Shown: positions 1 to 8,268, counted from the stretch's first letter. The stretch is 64,000 bases of DNA from RECM01 sp047921215 (GCA_047921215.1 JBLRWO010000010.1:1-64000); one strand, 5' to 3'. Translations and numbers: made by a program. Notes: generated from the sequence alone by a model not told the origin.

Positions 1-639
1 CCGTTCAACGAAGGAATCCACGGAGTTGCTGATCTCTGAACCTTCACGCGTTCCGGTCACCCCGGCAATTGATACACAGTAAACGAAACCGCTGGATTTC
101 TGATCGATCAGTTTCATGCGTTCATCTCCCGTATTCGGAGCCACCAGGCAAATGATCGGAACCCCATAACGCCGGGCGTACTCCTCAGCGTATCCCGACT
201 CTTCAACCGGTACATCCGGCAAAATAACTCCATCAGCTCCGCTTTCAGCTGCTTTTTGAAAAAACCGCTCAATGCCATAACTGAAAACAGGATTGATGTA
301 GCCCATCAGAACTATCGGAATCGTTGATTTCTCCCTGATTTCGCGAACCATCCCGAAAATCCTGTCCATGGTGATGCCGTTGGCCAGGGCGACTTCACTG
401 GAGTGCTGGATTGTGGGCCCGTCGGCCAGTGGGTCGCTGAAGGGCATTCCGAGTTCGATGATATCAGCTCCCGCTTTCTCAAATCCGAGCACAAGATCAA
501 CGGTTTCATCCGGGTGCGGATAACCGGCTGTAATGAACAGGCTCATCACTTTCCGGTAAGGTTTGCGGTTTTTGAAAACCTGTTCCAACCGGTTTGAATC
601 CGGGAGAGTATCGGTTGGATTTGTTTTTTTATCAGTCAT
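1..639 (-). CDS. trpA: Tryptophan synthase alpha subunit, partial (C-terminus beyond window)
   Basis: The alpha subunit cleaves indole-3-glycerol phosphate to indole and glyceraldehyde 3-phosphate and passes indole to TrpB in the cytoplasm. The reverse strand reads MTDKKTNPTD at the start and stays open to the first base, giving 213 codons of an expected ~265. Family motifs are visible: FITAGYPHPDET, then GADIIELGMPFSDPLADGP with the catalytic Glu in ELG and Asp in SDP, then GYINPV and the VSVAGVTG phosphate-binding strand. It is the last visible gene of the trp operon, 85 bp after trpB. The gap is AT-rich without a recognisable signal. Identification is secure; only the end is missing. Confidence 0.96.
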   Translation of the reverse strand, partial: MTDKKTNPTDTLPDSNRLEQVFKNRKPYRKVMSLFITAGYPHPDETVDLVLGFEKAGADIIELGMPFSDPLADGPTIQHSSEVALANGITMDRIFGMVREIREKSTIPIVLMGYINPVFSYGIERFFQKAAESGADGVILPDVPVEESGYAEEYARRYGVPIICLVAPNTGDERMKLIDQKSSGFVYCVSIAGVTGTREGSEISNSVDSFVER

Positions 640-724
640 TAAAATATTGGAGTTCAATAGAATAAATAGATCAGTTAAAATAATAGTCGATAGAATGATA
701 GTACCGGATTTTTAAAAAACCGTA

Positions 725-1909
725 TTACAGATATTTTGAAATGGTTCCCATATCCTTGTCGCCCCTGCCTGAGCAGTTCAGCACAACAAGCTCGCTGGCC
801 GAAGTTGTTGGCATCAGTTTGTCGAGCCACGCGAACGCGTGAGCGGTTTCGATAGCGGGTATGATACCTTCGAGCCTTGATACCAGTTTAAGACTTTCCA
901 TGGCCTCATCGTCGGTTACGGGAACATACTGTACCCGGCCGATATCGTGCAGGTAAGAGTGCTCAGGGCCTACACCCGGGTAATCGAGCCCGGCACTTAC
1001 CGAGTGGGCCAGCTCAATCTGACCTTCGTCGGTCTGCAGCAGATAACTCATAGATCCGTGCAGGATGCCCGGCCGTCCTTTTGAGAATGTCGCTGCGGTT
1101 TTGCCGCTGTCGACCCCGAAACCGGCAGCTTCGATACCAATCAATTTCACGTTGTCATCTTCAATAAAGGGGTGAAATATTCCTATCGCGTTGGAACCGC
1201 CACCTACGCATGCCAGCACATAATCCGGACCGCGCTGTTCTTTGGTAAAAAGCTGCTCACGCGTTTCTATTCCAATAATACGGTGGAAATCACGCACCAT
1301 TTGCGGGTATGGGTGCGGACCCACTACCGACCCGATGATATAGAAGGTATCATGTACATTGGTTACCCAGTCGCGGATGGCTTCGTTGGTAGCATCCTTA
1401 AGGGTTTGTGAGCCGCTGGTTACCGGTCTCACATCGGCACCAAGCAGCCTCATACGGTCTACATTCAATTTCTGACGCTCCGTATCTTCAGCACCCATGT
1501 ACACGATGCACTCAAGTCCGAATTTGGCACATACCGTGGCTGTAGCCACACCATGCTGACCGGCACCGGTCTCCGCGATAATCCGCTTTTTACCCATCCT
1601 GATTGCGAGCAGCACCTGCCCTACGGTGTTATTGATCTTGTGGGCTCCGGTATGGCAGAGATCTTCGCGCTTCAGGTAAATTTTTGCCTTTCCGTAGTGA
1701 TCCGTGAGCCTGTCTGCAAAAGTTAGGGCTGTGGGCCGGCCGACGAATTCTTTCAGATGGTACCTGTATTCCTGCTGGAAACCCGGATCACTGATGGTAG
1801 CACTATAGGCTGTTTCAAGTTCCACAAGTGCCGGAATCAGTATTTCCGGAACAAACTTGCCCCCGAATTTTCCATAGTAGCCCTGTTTTGTAGGTGCTTC
1901 GTATTTCAT
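725..1909 (-). CDS. trpB: Tryptophan synthase beta subunit
   Basis: PLP enzyme that condenses indole from TrpA with serine to form tryptophan, the last pathway step. The 394-residue length is normal for TrpB1. HTGAHKINN at residues 86-94 carries the PLP lysine K91. The N-terminal GKFGGKFVPEIL stretch, AETGAGQHGVA, and the glycine-rich phosphate loop CVGGGSNAIG near residue 235 are all intact, as is the C-terminal LNCSGRGDKD. It lies 48 bp after trpF and 85 bp before trpA in the operon. Nothing is degenerate and the start ATG immediately precedes the conserved N-terminus. Confidence 0.98.
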   Translation of the reverse strand: MKYEAPTKQGYYGKFGGKFVPEILIPALVELETAYSATISDPGFQQEYRYHLKEFVGRPTALTFADRLTDHYGKAKIYLKREDLCHTGAHKINNTVGQVLLAIRMGKKRIIAETGAGQHGVATATVCAKFGLECIVYMGAEDTERQKLNVDRMRLLGADVRPVTSGSQTLKDATNEAIRDWVTNVHDTFYIIGSVVGPHPYPQMVRDFHRIIGIETREQLFTKEQRGPDYVLACVGGGSNAIGIFHPFIEDDNVKLIGIEAAGFGVDSGKTAATFSKGRPGILHGSMSYLLQTDEGQIELAHSVSAGLDYPGVGPEHSYLHDIGRVQYVPVTDDEAMESLKLVSRLEGIIPAIETAHAFAWLDKLMPTTSASELVVLNCSGRGDKDMGTISKYL

Positions 1910-1957
1910 TTGTCAATTTGCTCCACTAATTAAAATCTGCTGCGTTTTCCACACATT

Positions 1958-2659
1958 TCAAACCGTACCGGTTTCCTGCTCGTCCCAAACCTGCCTCATT
2001 TCATCGAAAAAATCGTTCATCTTGTCGAAATCCTTGATACCAGGCGCCATTTCCAGACTGCTGCTGATGTCGACCGCATAGGGTTCAACCAGTTTGATTG
2101 CTCTGCGGAGATTTAATGTTCCAATTCCGCCGGCCAGAAAAACCGGAACCTTTTTGCTCACTTCCCTCACGATATTCCAGTCGAACTGCTTGCCGGTGCC
2201 TCCATGTTGTGCTTCATCAAAAGAATCGAACAAGAAGAACTCGACTGTTCGTTCATAAGGTTTGATCATTTCAAGAATATCCTGCTCCGTCATCCCGGCT
2301 TTTATTCTGAAGGCCTTAATAATGGGACGGTCAATGATGGCGCAATATTCCGGGGATTCGTCACCGTGAAGCTGCACATAATGAATACCGGTTTTTTCGA
2401 TGACATCGTTCACCTCATCGGCCGGATGATCCACAAAAACGCCGACGGTTTCAGGTCCTTCGATCCAGGAAATGATTTCCCTCGCAACTTCGGGGTCCAC
2501 ATAGCGGGGACTTTTACCTGAAAAGATGAATCCGAGATAGTCGGCCATCGCTCCCGAGGCGAATCTCGCATCATCCAGTTTGGTTATGCCGCAGATCTTG
2601 ATCCGCGTACGGTAATCGTCATTTTGCATCGGACGGAATTCCAGGTTCGAATTGTTCAT
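1958..2659 (-). CDS. trpF: Phosphoribosylanthranilate isomerase
   Basis: Amadori isomerase that converts phosphoribosyl-anthranilate to CdRP, a (beta/alpha)8 barrel. The general-base cysteine is in KICGITKLDDA (C23) and the general-acid aspartate is in FFLFDSF (D145). VQLHGDE near 96-101, FLAGGIGTLN near 174 and AVDISSSLE near 195 form the conserved phosphate-binding side. At 233 residues it is slightly longer than typical because of about 18 extra residues before KICG; a later start at M11 (MQNDDYRTR) is possible and would bring it close to family length. It sits between trpC (29 bp) and trpB (48 bp). Confidence 0.96.
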   Translation of the reverse strand: MNNSNLEFRPMQNDDYRTRIKICGITKLDDARFASGAMADYLGFIFSGKSPRYVDPEVAREIISWIEGPETVGVFVDHPADEVNDVIEKTGIHYVQLHGDESPEYCAIIDRPIIKAFRIKAGMTEQDILEMIKPYERTVEFFLFDSFDEAQHGGTGKQFDWNIVREVSKKVPVFLAGGIGTLNLRRAIKLVEPYAVDISSSLEMAPGIKDFDKMNDFFDEMRQVWDEQETGTV

Positions 2660-2688
2660 GAGTTAAAGGGGTTAATGAAACTAACTAT

Positions 2689-3492
2689 TCATTCTTTTTC
2701 TGCAGATTTGGTGATTCCCCTGAGACCGCTCAGTGCCTCACCGGGATGTGGCTGACTCATTAAATATTCGCCGATCAATGCGGCGTGAATATCGTGACTG
2801 GCAAGATAATCAAGGTCTTTACGGGATGTGATCCCGCTTTCAGATACTTTTACAATATCCCCGGGTGCCCTTTGCAGCAATTCAACACCCTGATGCAGCG
2901 ACACGCTGAAGGTTTTCAAATCCCGGTTATTGACCCCGTAAATACGAACCTGACTAAAATTGATCTTGCGCAAATCATCCTCATTATAGCACTCAACCAG
3001 GCATTGCAGCCCCTCCTCTTCGGCAGCCTGATGCAGCTCACCGAGCAATACCGGATCCAGGATGGTTGCAATAAGCAGGACTGCATCGGCTCCATAAGCC
3101 CGAGCCTCCGGTATCTGATAAAAATCGACAATGAAATCCTTGCGCAACAATGGGATATCAGCTATGTGCGACACAGATTTCAAGTAATCAAGCGAGCCCT
3201 TGAAAAAAGGCTCATCAGTCAGTACCGAAATTGCCGCTGCGCCGGCATTCATATAGCACTCCGCGATCCACTCCGGGTTAAAATCATCCCGAATCAACCC
3301 TTTGGATGGGGATGCTTTCTTGATTTCAGCTATAATACGCACATCATCCCCTGCGTTGAGAGCATCCCTGAGACTTTTTCGCTCCCGCTGGTAATCCTCA
3401 AAACTCCTGAAATCGGCCGCACCAATTTTCTTTTTCCGGCCGGCCAGGTCTTCCCGGGTTTGGGTTACGATTTTATTCAGGATGTCGGGCAT
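2689..3492 (-). CDS. trpC: Indole-3-glycerol phosphate synthase
   Basis: Closes the indole ring, turning CdRP into indole-3-glycerol phosphate. The 267-residue barrel has the usual motifs: EIKKASPSKG with the catalytic lysine near residue 58, LRKDFIVDFYQI with the second lysine near 117, GVNNRDLKTF near 187 and VSESGI near 217. It is monofunctional: TrpF is a separate gene downstream rather than a C-terminal fusion. The upstream gap to trpD is 309 bp and filled with short repeats, the widest gap in this operon. Confidence 0.97.
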   Translation of the reverse strand: MPDILNKIVTQTREDLAGRKKKIGAADFRSFEDYQRERKSLRDALNAGDDVRIIAEIKKASPSKGLIRDDFNPEWIAECYMNAGAAAISVLTDEPFFKGSLDYLKSVSHIADIPLLRKDFIVDFYQIPEARAYGADAVLLIATILDPVLLGELHQAAEEEGLQCLVECYNEDDLRKINFSQVRIYGVNNRDLKTFSVSLHQGVELLQRAPGDIVKVSESGITSRKDLDYLASHDIHAALIGEYLMSQPHPGEALSGLRGITKSAEKE

Positions 3493-3801
3493 TTGTTAGT
3501 GTTTGGTATTGAGTATTGAGTATTGGGTATTGAGTATTGAGACATCAGACTTGAGATTTAAGGTTGGGTACTGGGTATTGGGCCGTTAGAAAACACACTC
3601 CAAAAACGTCATGCTGAGCGCAATCCTGAGCGCAGCGAAGCGTAGTCGAAGAATGAAGTCGAAGCACGGGGCTTTTTAAAAAGCCCCGGAACCGGGTAAA
3701 AACACATATACTTTCGATTAAATTTAAAGGCTGATGCCTGTTGTCTGATGTCTCAGATTTCGCATTCAGCCTTATATAATTTTCCATTCCAATTATTCTT
3801 T
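3493..3801. repeat. Repeat-rich spacer inside the trp operon
   Basis: This 309 bp gap between trpD and trpC contains no convincing gene. It holds short tandem copies of GTATTGAG-like units (about 3505-3540), a 13 bp perfect inverted repeat TGAGACATCAGAC (3538-3550) matched by its reverse complement at 3743-3755, a direct repeat CTGAGCGCA at 3614-3622 and 3626-3634, and a 22 bp perfect palindrome at 3667-3688 (CGGGGCTTTTT and its complement). The whole has the look of a small non-coding repeat element, 218 bp between inverted ends. The palindrome is not followed by a T-run on either strand, so it is not a normal terminator. A reverse-strand reading frame crossing it (3545-3805) has no family resemblance. 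Confidence 0.6.
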
Positions 3802-4833
3802 TCAAACGCTCAGATCATTAGAGCAATCCACAAAACGTTTCAGGGCGTTTTTTGCGGCACCGCTGTTCAGGCTTTCTTTGGCCGCATTTCCGGCTTCGGC
3901 CAGTGTCGCAAATTTTCCGGATGCGTGTATGGCAAAGGTCGCATTCAGCTCTACAATATCGCGGTGGAACCGGTCGCCGGTACCATTCAGGATATCTGAG
4001 ATGATGATTGCATTGGCATGGCTGTCGCCTCCCTGCAGGTCATCCATTTCGCATTTTTTGTATCCAAGCGTTTCCGGATCAAAAAGAATCGACTCTGAGT
4101 GCATACTATTCTTTAGTACAAACACATCCGACTGACTCGTGTTACTGAACTCGTCAAGGCCGTCGTGGGCGTTCACGGTATAGGCAAATTCGGTACCAAG
4201 ATTAGCCAGGATTTTGATCATCGTTTCGGCCGTTTCACGATTGTAGGCACCAATCAGCTGCCGCTTCACTCCTGCCGGATTCATGAGCGGACCCAAAATG
4301 TTGAAAAAAGTACGCATGCCCAGACTTTTACGGGCCGGCATTACATACTTCATTGCCGGATGGTGAAAGGGCGCAAACATGAACGCCATGCCCGATTGTT
4401 CGTAACATTCTGCTATTCTGTCGGGTGGGAGTAACGCTTTAACTCCCAGAGCCTCAAGTACATCCGCGCTGCCACTATTGCTTGAAATGCTTCGATTACC
4501 ATGTTTTAAGACCGGTATACCAGCCCCGGCAACTACAAACATGGCCCCGGTAGAAACATTGAAGGTGTTGGAATGATCGCCACCGGTCCCACACATATCA
4601 ACGGCGTGCTGCGTATCTACATCAACATGTATGGCGGCCTCTCGCATTACCCTGACGAAAGCGGTGAGTTCTTCTATTGTTTCACCCTTCATCCGCATTC
4701 CAAACAGAAATGCAGCAATTCTTGCCTCGGGCACCTCACCCTTGATAATCGTTTCGAGCGCAAAAGCGGCCTCTTCGAAACTAAGATCACTGCCCGTTGA
4801 AAGTTTATTGAGAATGTTGGTAAAATCGGTCAT
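3802..4833 (-). CDS. trpD: Anthranilate phosphoribosyltransferase
   Basis: Transfers the phosphoribosyl group from PRPP to anthranilate, second step of the pathway. The 343-residue protein has CGTGGDHSNTFNVSTGA near residues 81-97 (the PRPP/diphosphate loop) and KHGNRSISSNSGSADVLEAL (about 110-129), followed by MFAPFHHPAMK and the R-x-LG-x-RT-x-FN-x-LGPLMNP segment. It is separate from the glutamine amidotransferase TrpG, which is 61 bp upstream. Between it and trpC lies the repeat-rich spacer. Confidence 0.97.
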   Translation of the reverse strand: MTDFTNILNKLSTGSDLSFEEAAFALETIIKGEVPEARIAAFLFGMRMKGETIEELTAFVRVMREAAIHVDVDTQHAVDMCGTGGDHSNTFNVSTGAMFVVAGAGIPVLKHGNRSISSNSGSADVLEALGVKALLPPDRIAECYEQSGMAFMFAPFHHPAMKYVMPARKSLGMRTFFNILGPLMNPAGVKRQLIGAYNRETAETMIKILANLGTEFAYTVNAHDGLDEFSNTSQSDVFVLKNSMHSESILFDPETLGYKKCEMDDLQGGDSHANAIIISDILNGTGDRFHRDIVELNATFAIHASGKFATLAEAGNAAKESLNSGAAKNALKRFVDCSNDLSV

Positions 4834-4894
4834 CAGAATATTCAGGGTGTTTGTTTATTCAGTTTACAGGGTTTCATGAGTTTGGTGTAATACA

Positions 4895-5470
4895 CTAGAG
4901 TTTGAGGGATGTATGCAACCAGTTCCGGATCAGGTTGGGTCCTTCAGTGGTAAGTATGCTTTCAGGATGGAACTGTATGCCTTCTACGGGATATTCACGA
5001 TGCCGTACACCCATGATTACCCCGTCCGGCGTTCTGGAACTTATTTCAAGCACATCCGGGATGGTATCAGGGGCAAGTATCAGCGAGTGATACCGTGTTG
5101 CGATGAAATCCTGTGCTACATCTTTAAATATGGTTTTGTCGTCATGGCGAATCACCGATGTTTTTCCATGCATCAGCGTTGGTGCATGTACAACTTCTGC
5201 TCCGTATACCTCACCAATAGCCTGATGACCAAGGCATACACCAAGTATCGGTGTTGTTTTTCCGAACTCGCGTATGAGGGCTTCTGAAATACCGGCATCA
5301 TGTGGCCGGCCCGGGCCCGGTGAAATCAGTATGCAGTCGGGTTTCATTTCGCTGATATCATGAAGGGTCAGCGCATCGTTTCGGTGAACCTGGTAGCTGT
5401 CGGTATGCCGTGCCACCAGGTGAACCAGGTTGTAGGTAAATGAGTCGTAGTTGTCGATTATCAGTACCAT
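4895..5470 (-). CDS. trpG: Anthranilate synthase component II (glutamine amidotransferase)
   Basis: Class I glutaminase subunit that supplies ammonia to TrpE for anthranilate formation. The triad is intact: C79 in GVCLGHQAIG, and H168 and E170 in FHPESILT. The oxyanion loop ISPGPGRPHDAG is at 49-60. Length 191 is standard. In many bacteria this protein also serves aminodeoxychorismate synthase (PabA); no pabB is visible, so a dual role cannot be judged here. It sits 18 bp after trpS and 61 bp before trpD. Confidence 0.97.
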   Translation of the reverse strand: MVLIIDNYDSFTYNLVHLVARHTDSYQVHRNDALTLHDISEMKPDCILISPGPGRPHDAGISEALIREFGKTTPILGVCLGHQAIGEVYGAEVVHAPTLMHGKTSVIRHDDKTIFKDVAQDFIATRYHSLILAPDTIPDVLEISSRTPDGVIMGVRHREYPVEGIQFHPESILTTEGPNLIRNWLHTSLKL

Positions 5471-5488
5471 GCGTGTATTAAACTGCTT

Positions 5489-6466
5489 TCAGTGATTTCT
5501 CAGTATCCCGGCCGCTTCCCGTACCGGTGCCATTACGGTTTCTGCTCTCAGACGTGCCTTTCGGCCTCCCTCCCTGAGAACATCGATGATGTAGTCCCGG
5601 TCGTTATCCAGCTCTTTGCGGCGCTCACGCGCCTCTGCAAAGTAATCCTGAATCAACGCCAGCAGTTCCTTTTTTGCGTGGCCATAGCCATATCCGCCGG
5701 CTCGGTACTGAGCCGCGATCTCATACAGCTTCTCCGGCGGGGCAAACAGCCTGATGAGCGCGAACACGTTGCAGGTGTCCGGATCCTTGGGGTCTCCGAG
5801 TTCTTTGGAATCGGTTACGATCGACATCACCTTCTTTTTCAGCTCCTTGCCCTCGTCAAATATGAGGATGGTGTTGTTGTATGATTTGCTCATCTTGCGT
5901 CCGTCGATGCCGGGAACCGTTGCAACAGATTCGACAATGAAGGGTTCGGGCAACTTGAGGTACTCTCCCTTAAACACGTGGTTGAAACGACCTGCAAGGT
6001 CGCGGCAGATCTCCAGGTTCTGCTTCTGGTCGGCACCAACCGGCACCACGTTGGAATGATAAATCAGGATGTCGGCAGCCTGCAGTATCGGATAAGTGAA
6101 GAGCCCGATATTGGCAGGCAGCCCCTGGGCCACCTTGTCTTTGTAGGCAACCGCCTTCTCCATGAGGCTTACCGGGGTGAGTGCCCCCAGTATCCATGCC
6201 AGTTCGGTAACCTGGGGTACATCACTCTGAAGGAAAAAAGTGCATTTTTCAGGATCCATGCCCAGCGCCAGGTAATCGGCCGCGATACCCACCGAATACT
6301 CATCGAGCCTGTCGCGGTCGTTAAGGGATGTGAGGGCGTGGTAGTTGGCAATAAAATAGAAAGCGTCGCCCTCTCCGATCATATTGATATGCTGGCGGAT
6401 GGCACCAAAATAGTTGCCAATATGGGGACGTCCCGACGGTGTGATGCCGCTTAAAATAGTTTTCAT
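5489..6466 (-). CDS. trpS: Tryptophanyl-tRNA synthetase
   Basis: Class Ic synthetase that charges tRNA-Trp. The HIGH-type signature is RPHIGN at residues 13-18, the KMSKS loop is exactly at 191-195 (GRKMSKSYNN), and VGADQKQNLE (143-152) is the tRNA-Trp family dimer/tryptophan pocket signature. Length 325 is normal. Its position is unusual: it lies between trpE and trpG inside the biosynthetic operon, so the same attenuator that senses charged tRNA-Trp would control the enzyme that charges it. A 136 bp gap containing a short tandem repeat separates it from trpE; no terminator is seen there. Confidence 0.98.
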   Translation of the reverse strand: MKTILSGITPSGRPHIGNYFGAIRQHINMIGEGDAFYFIANYHALTSLNDRDRLDEYSVGIAADYLALGMDPEKCTFFLQSDVPQVTELAWILGALTPVSLMEKAVAYKDKVAQGLPANIGLFTYPILQAADILIYHSNVVPVGADQKQNLEICRDLAGRFNHVFKGEYLKLPEPFIVESVATVPGIDGRKMSKSYNNTILIFDEGKELKKKVMSIVTDSKELGDPKDPDTCNVFALIRLFAPPEKLYEIAAQYRAGGYGYGHAKKELLALIQDYFAEARERRKELDNDRDYIIDVLREGGRKARLRAETVMAPVREAAGILRNH

Positions 6467-6561
6467 CAGTTAGCAGGTTGTCTTTTTGCTGAAGTCAGAC
6501 AGAACTCCCGACGCCTGGTCATATTTTCGTTATGTTGTAAAAGTAACATGGGTTCTTCAGC

Positions 6562-6601
6562 TTGTTGGTGTATTCAGTTTATTGGTGTGTTTATTGGTGT
6601 G
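6562..6601. repeat. Tandem TTTATTGGTGTG repeat between trpE and trpS
   Basis: Two exact copies of the 12-mer TTTATTGGTGTG lie head to tail at 6578-6589 and 6590-6601, preceded by a degenerate copy (CTTGTTGGTGTA) near 6562-6573. The array ends at the stop codon of trpE. No hairpin or T-run is present, so transcription probably continues into trpS. A slippage-generated spacer is the simplest reading. Confidence 0.6.
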
Positions 6602-6602
6602 T

Positions 6603-8093
6603 TCAGCCTGCAGGTGAGTTCAATTCCAGGGCAACACTCAGAGCTTCTACCAGAGCACGGGCTTTATTTACGGTTTCTTCATACTCTCTTTCCGGTACAC
6701 TGTCGGCCACTATACCGGCTCCGGCCTGTATATAGATGTCACTGTCGGTTGCCACCATGGTCCGGATGGCAATACAGGTATCCATATTTCCGGAGAAATC
6801 GAAGTACCCTACCGCACCGGCATAGGGCCCTCGTTTGGTTGGTTCCATTTCATCAATGATCTCCATGGCCCTCACTTTGGGGGCACCAGAGACCGTACCG
6901 GCCGGGAAACAGTACATGAGCGCATCAACCGAAGTGGCTTCGTCTTTCAACTGACCGGTCACATCCGACACAATGTGCATGACGTGTGAATAGCGTTCGA
7001 TAACCTGGTTCCTCACCAGCCTGACCGTATCAGATTTGCAGATGCGGGAAAGGTCATTGCGCCCCAGATCGACCAGCATAATGTGTTCTGCCACCTCCTT
7101 GGGATCATTGCGCAGGTCATTTTCATTGAAAAGGTCTTCTTCTTCAGTTTTACCCCGTGGCCGGGTGCCCGCAATAGGAAGCACCTCAGCCTTGCCATTC
7201 AGTACGCGTACCAGCACCTCGGGTGAAGATCCGATAAGGGCAAACCGGTGAAAATCGAGATAGAACAGATAGGGAGACGGGTTCACCATGCGCAGGGCAC
7301 GGTAGAGCATGAAGCGGTCGCCGGTGTATCCGGTCCGGAACCGCTGCGAGAGCACGACCTGAAAAATATCGCCCTCAAAGATGCAGTTTTTCGCTTTTTC
7401 AACCATCTCCATGAACCGTGATTTTTCAGTATTGCTGTCGATACCCTGCTGACTAAGGGAAAAGGGCATTCGGGAGATGGTTTCAACTGTTGTTACAGCC
7501 TGCATCTCGTCAAGTGAGGATACCGCCGAAGTGTACAACTCCTTTAAATCGGTATCAGATTCCTTTAATGTCTGATCATCCAGAAAAACGGTTTTAATCA
7601 TAATGATCTGATGTTTTACGTGATCAAACGCATAAATCTGGTCATAAAAGCTCCAGATAGCCTCAGGCAGATGCAGATCATCGGCCGGCGGGTGAGGCAG
7701 ATGTTCGACCAGGCGCACGGTATCGTATGCTGAGTAGCCGACGGCCCCGCCGGTCAGGCTAGGCAGATCTTTGAGCTTGGGTTCATTGTACTGTGTAGTC
7801 AGTTCTCTGAGATGGTGAAAGTAGTTTCCTTCGAGAGTTTCCGTAATCCCGTCAGCTGAAAGAGTTGTACTGCCGCCGGAATAGGTAAGGGTACGGAACG
7901 GATTCCTTCCCAGGAACGAAAAGCGGGCAAGATGCTCCCCTCCTTCTACCGATTCGAGCAGGAACGGAAAACTTGCCCCTTCCCTCACCTTCATGAACAG
8001 GGAAACAGGGGTAACTGTATCGGCCAGCAGCCGGCGGTAAACCGGAATGGCCGTATAGTTTTGTGCCAGCTTTTTGAATAATTCGAATGTCAT
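6603..8093 (-). CDS. trpE: Anthranilate synthase component I
   Basis: Converts chorismate plus ammonia to anthranilate, the committed step. The 496-residue protein has the N-terminal tryptophan-feedback site LLESVEGGEHLARFSFLG near 45-62 (the Leu-Glu-Ser and RFS elements), and the chorismate-binding C-terminal domain with LPIAGTRPRGKTEEED near 300 and CFPAGTVSGAPKVRAMEIID near 391. Both feedback and catalytic elements look intact, so the product should be inhibited by tryptophan. Its ATG is only 8 bp downstream of the attenuator T-run. It is the first structural gene of the operon. Confidence 0.98.
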   Translation of the reverse strand: MTFELFKKLAQNYTAIPVYRRLLADTVTPVSLFMKVREGASFPFLLESVEGGEHLARFSFLGRNPFRTLTYSGGSTTLSADGITETLEGNYFHHLRELTTQYNEPKLKDLPSLTGGAVGYSAYDTVRLVEHLPHPPADDLHLPEAIWSFYDQIYAFDHVKHQIIMIKTVFLDDQTLKESDTDLKELYTSAVSSLDEMQAVTTVETISRMPFSLSQQGIDSNTEKSRFMEMVEKAKNCIFEGDIFQVVLSQRFRTGYTGDRFMLYRALRMVNPSPYLFYLDFHRFALIGSSPEVLVRVLNGKAEVLPIAGTRPRGKTEEEDLFNENDLRNDPKEVAEHIMLVDLGRNDLSRICKSDTVRLVRNQVIERYSHVMHIVSDVTGQLKDEATSVDALMYCFPAGTVSGAPKVRAMEIIDEMEPTKRGPYAGAVGYFDFSGNMDTCIAIRTMVATDSDIYIQAGAGIVADSVPEREYEETVNKARALVEALSVALELNSPAG

Positions 8094-8101
8094 GTACCGA
8101 T

Positions 8102-8134
8102 AAAAAAAAACCCGCTGCAGAGATCTGAAGCGGG
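8102..8134 (-). terminator. trp attenuator: rho-independent terminator before trpE
   Basis: On the reverse strand CCCGCT (8116-8111 on the complementary numbering, paired with AGCGGG) forms a GC-rich hairpin spanning 8111-8134, with an inner CAG/CTG extension, and is followed at once by nine T residues (8110-8102). It ends 8 bp before the trpE ATG and 44 bp after the leader peptide stop codon. The outer arm overlaps the antiterminator arm at 8128-8137, so the two structures exclude each other. Confidence 0.93.
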
Positions 8135-8179
8135 CTGGTTAAAAAATCCTAGAATACGCACAGGAAAGTCAGTCCGCTT
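8128..8179 (-). promoter_or_regulatory. trp antiterminator structure
   Basis: The reverse-strand segment AAGCGGACTG (8179-8170) starts inside the TAA stop codon of the leader peptide and is complementary to CAGCCCGCTT (8137-8128) with a single A-C mismatch. The latter covers the upstream arm of the terminator. A ribosome paused at the Trp codons leaves 8170-8179 free to pair, giving readthrough; a ribosome reaching the stop codon would mask it, allowing the terminator to form. The pairing is read from sequence; the switching is inferred from the known mechanism of ribosome-mediated attenuation. Confidence 0.85.
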
Positions 8180-8231
8180 AGCGAATTGACCACCACCAGA
8201 TGTTATTGGTATGTGCGTTTGTTAAAATCAT
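8178..8231 (-). CDS. trpL: trp leader peptide (17 aa, three consecutive Trp)
   Basis: The reverse strand encodes MILTNAHTNNIWWWSIR and then TAA. The three TGG codons are at 8190-8198. It lies between a good promoter (8240-8268) and the terminator/antiterminator pair in front of trpE, which is exactly the layout of a tryptophan attenuator. The start codon lies only about 3 nt from the predicted transcription start, so the peptide would be translated from an almost leaderless mRNA; no ribosome binding site is possible. It is too short for standard gene calling. Three tandem Trp codons in 17 are very unlikely by chance in this position. Confidence 0.92.
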   Translation of the reverse strand: MILTNAHTNNIWWWSIR

Positions 8232-8239
8232 TGTGGCAG

Positions 8240-8268
8240 AATTTATGCCGGAATGGCGTTAATGTCAA
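8240..8268 (-). promoter_or_regulatory. trp operon promoter
   Basis: Reverse strand TTGACA (8268-8263), a 17 bp spacer, then TAAATT (8245-8240). The expected start point, 6-7 nt further, is near 8234, which is 2-3 nt before the leader peptide ATG at 8231. Perfect -35 match and optimal spacing. No palindromic TrpR-like operator overlapping it was recognised, suggesting attenuation is the main control visible here. Confidence 0.85.

Noticed and set aside
3667..3688. 22 bp perfect palindrome considered as a terminator
   Set aside because: No T-run follows on either strand, and it lies within an operon whose downstream genes must be transcribed.
3545..3805. 86-codon reverse-strand reading frame in the trpD-trpC gap
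   Set aside because: It runs through palindromes and direct repeats, starts inside the end of trpD, has no family motif and looks like a random frame over the repeat element.
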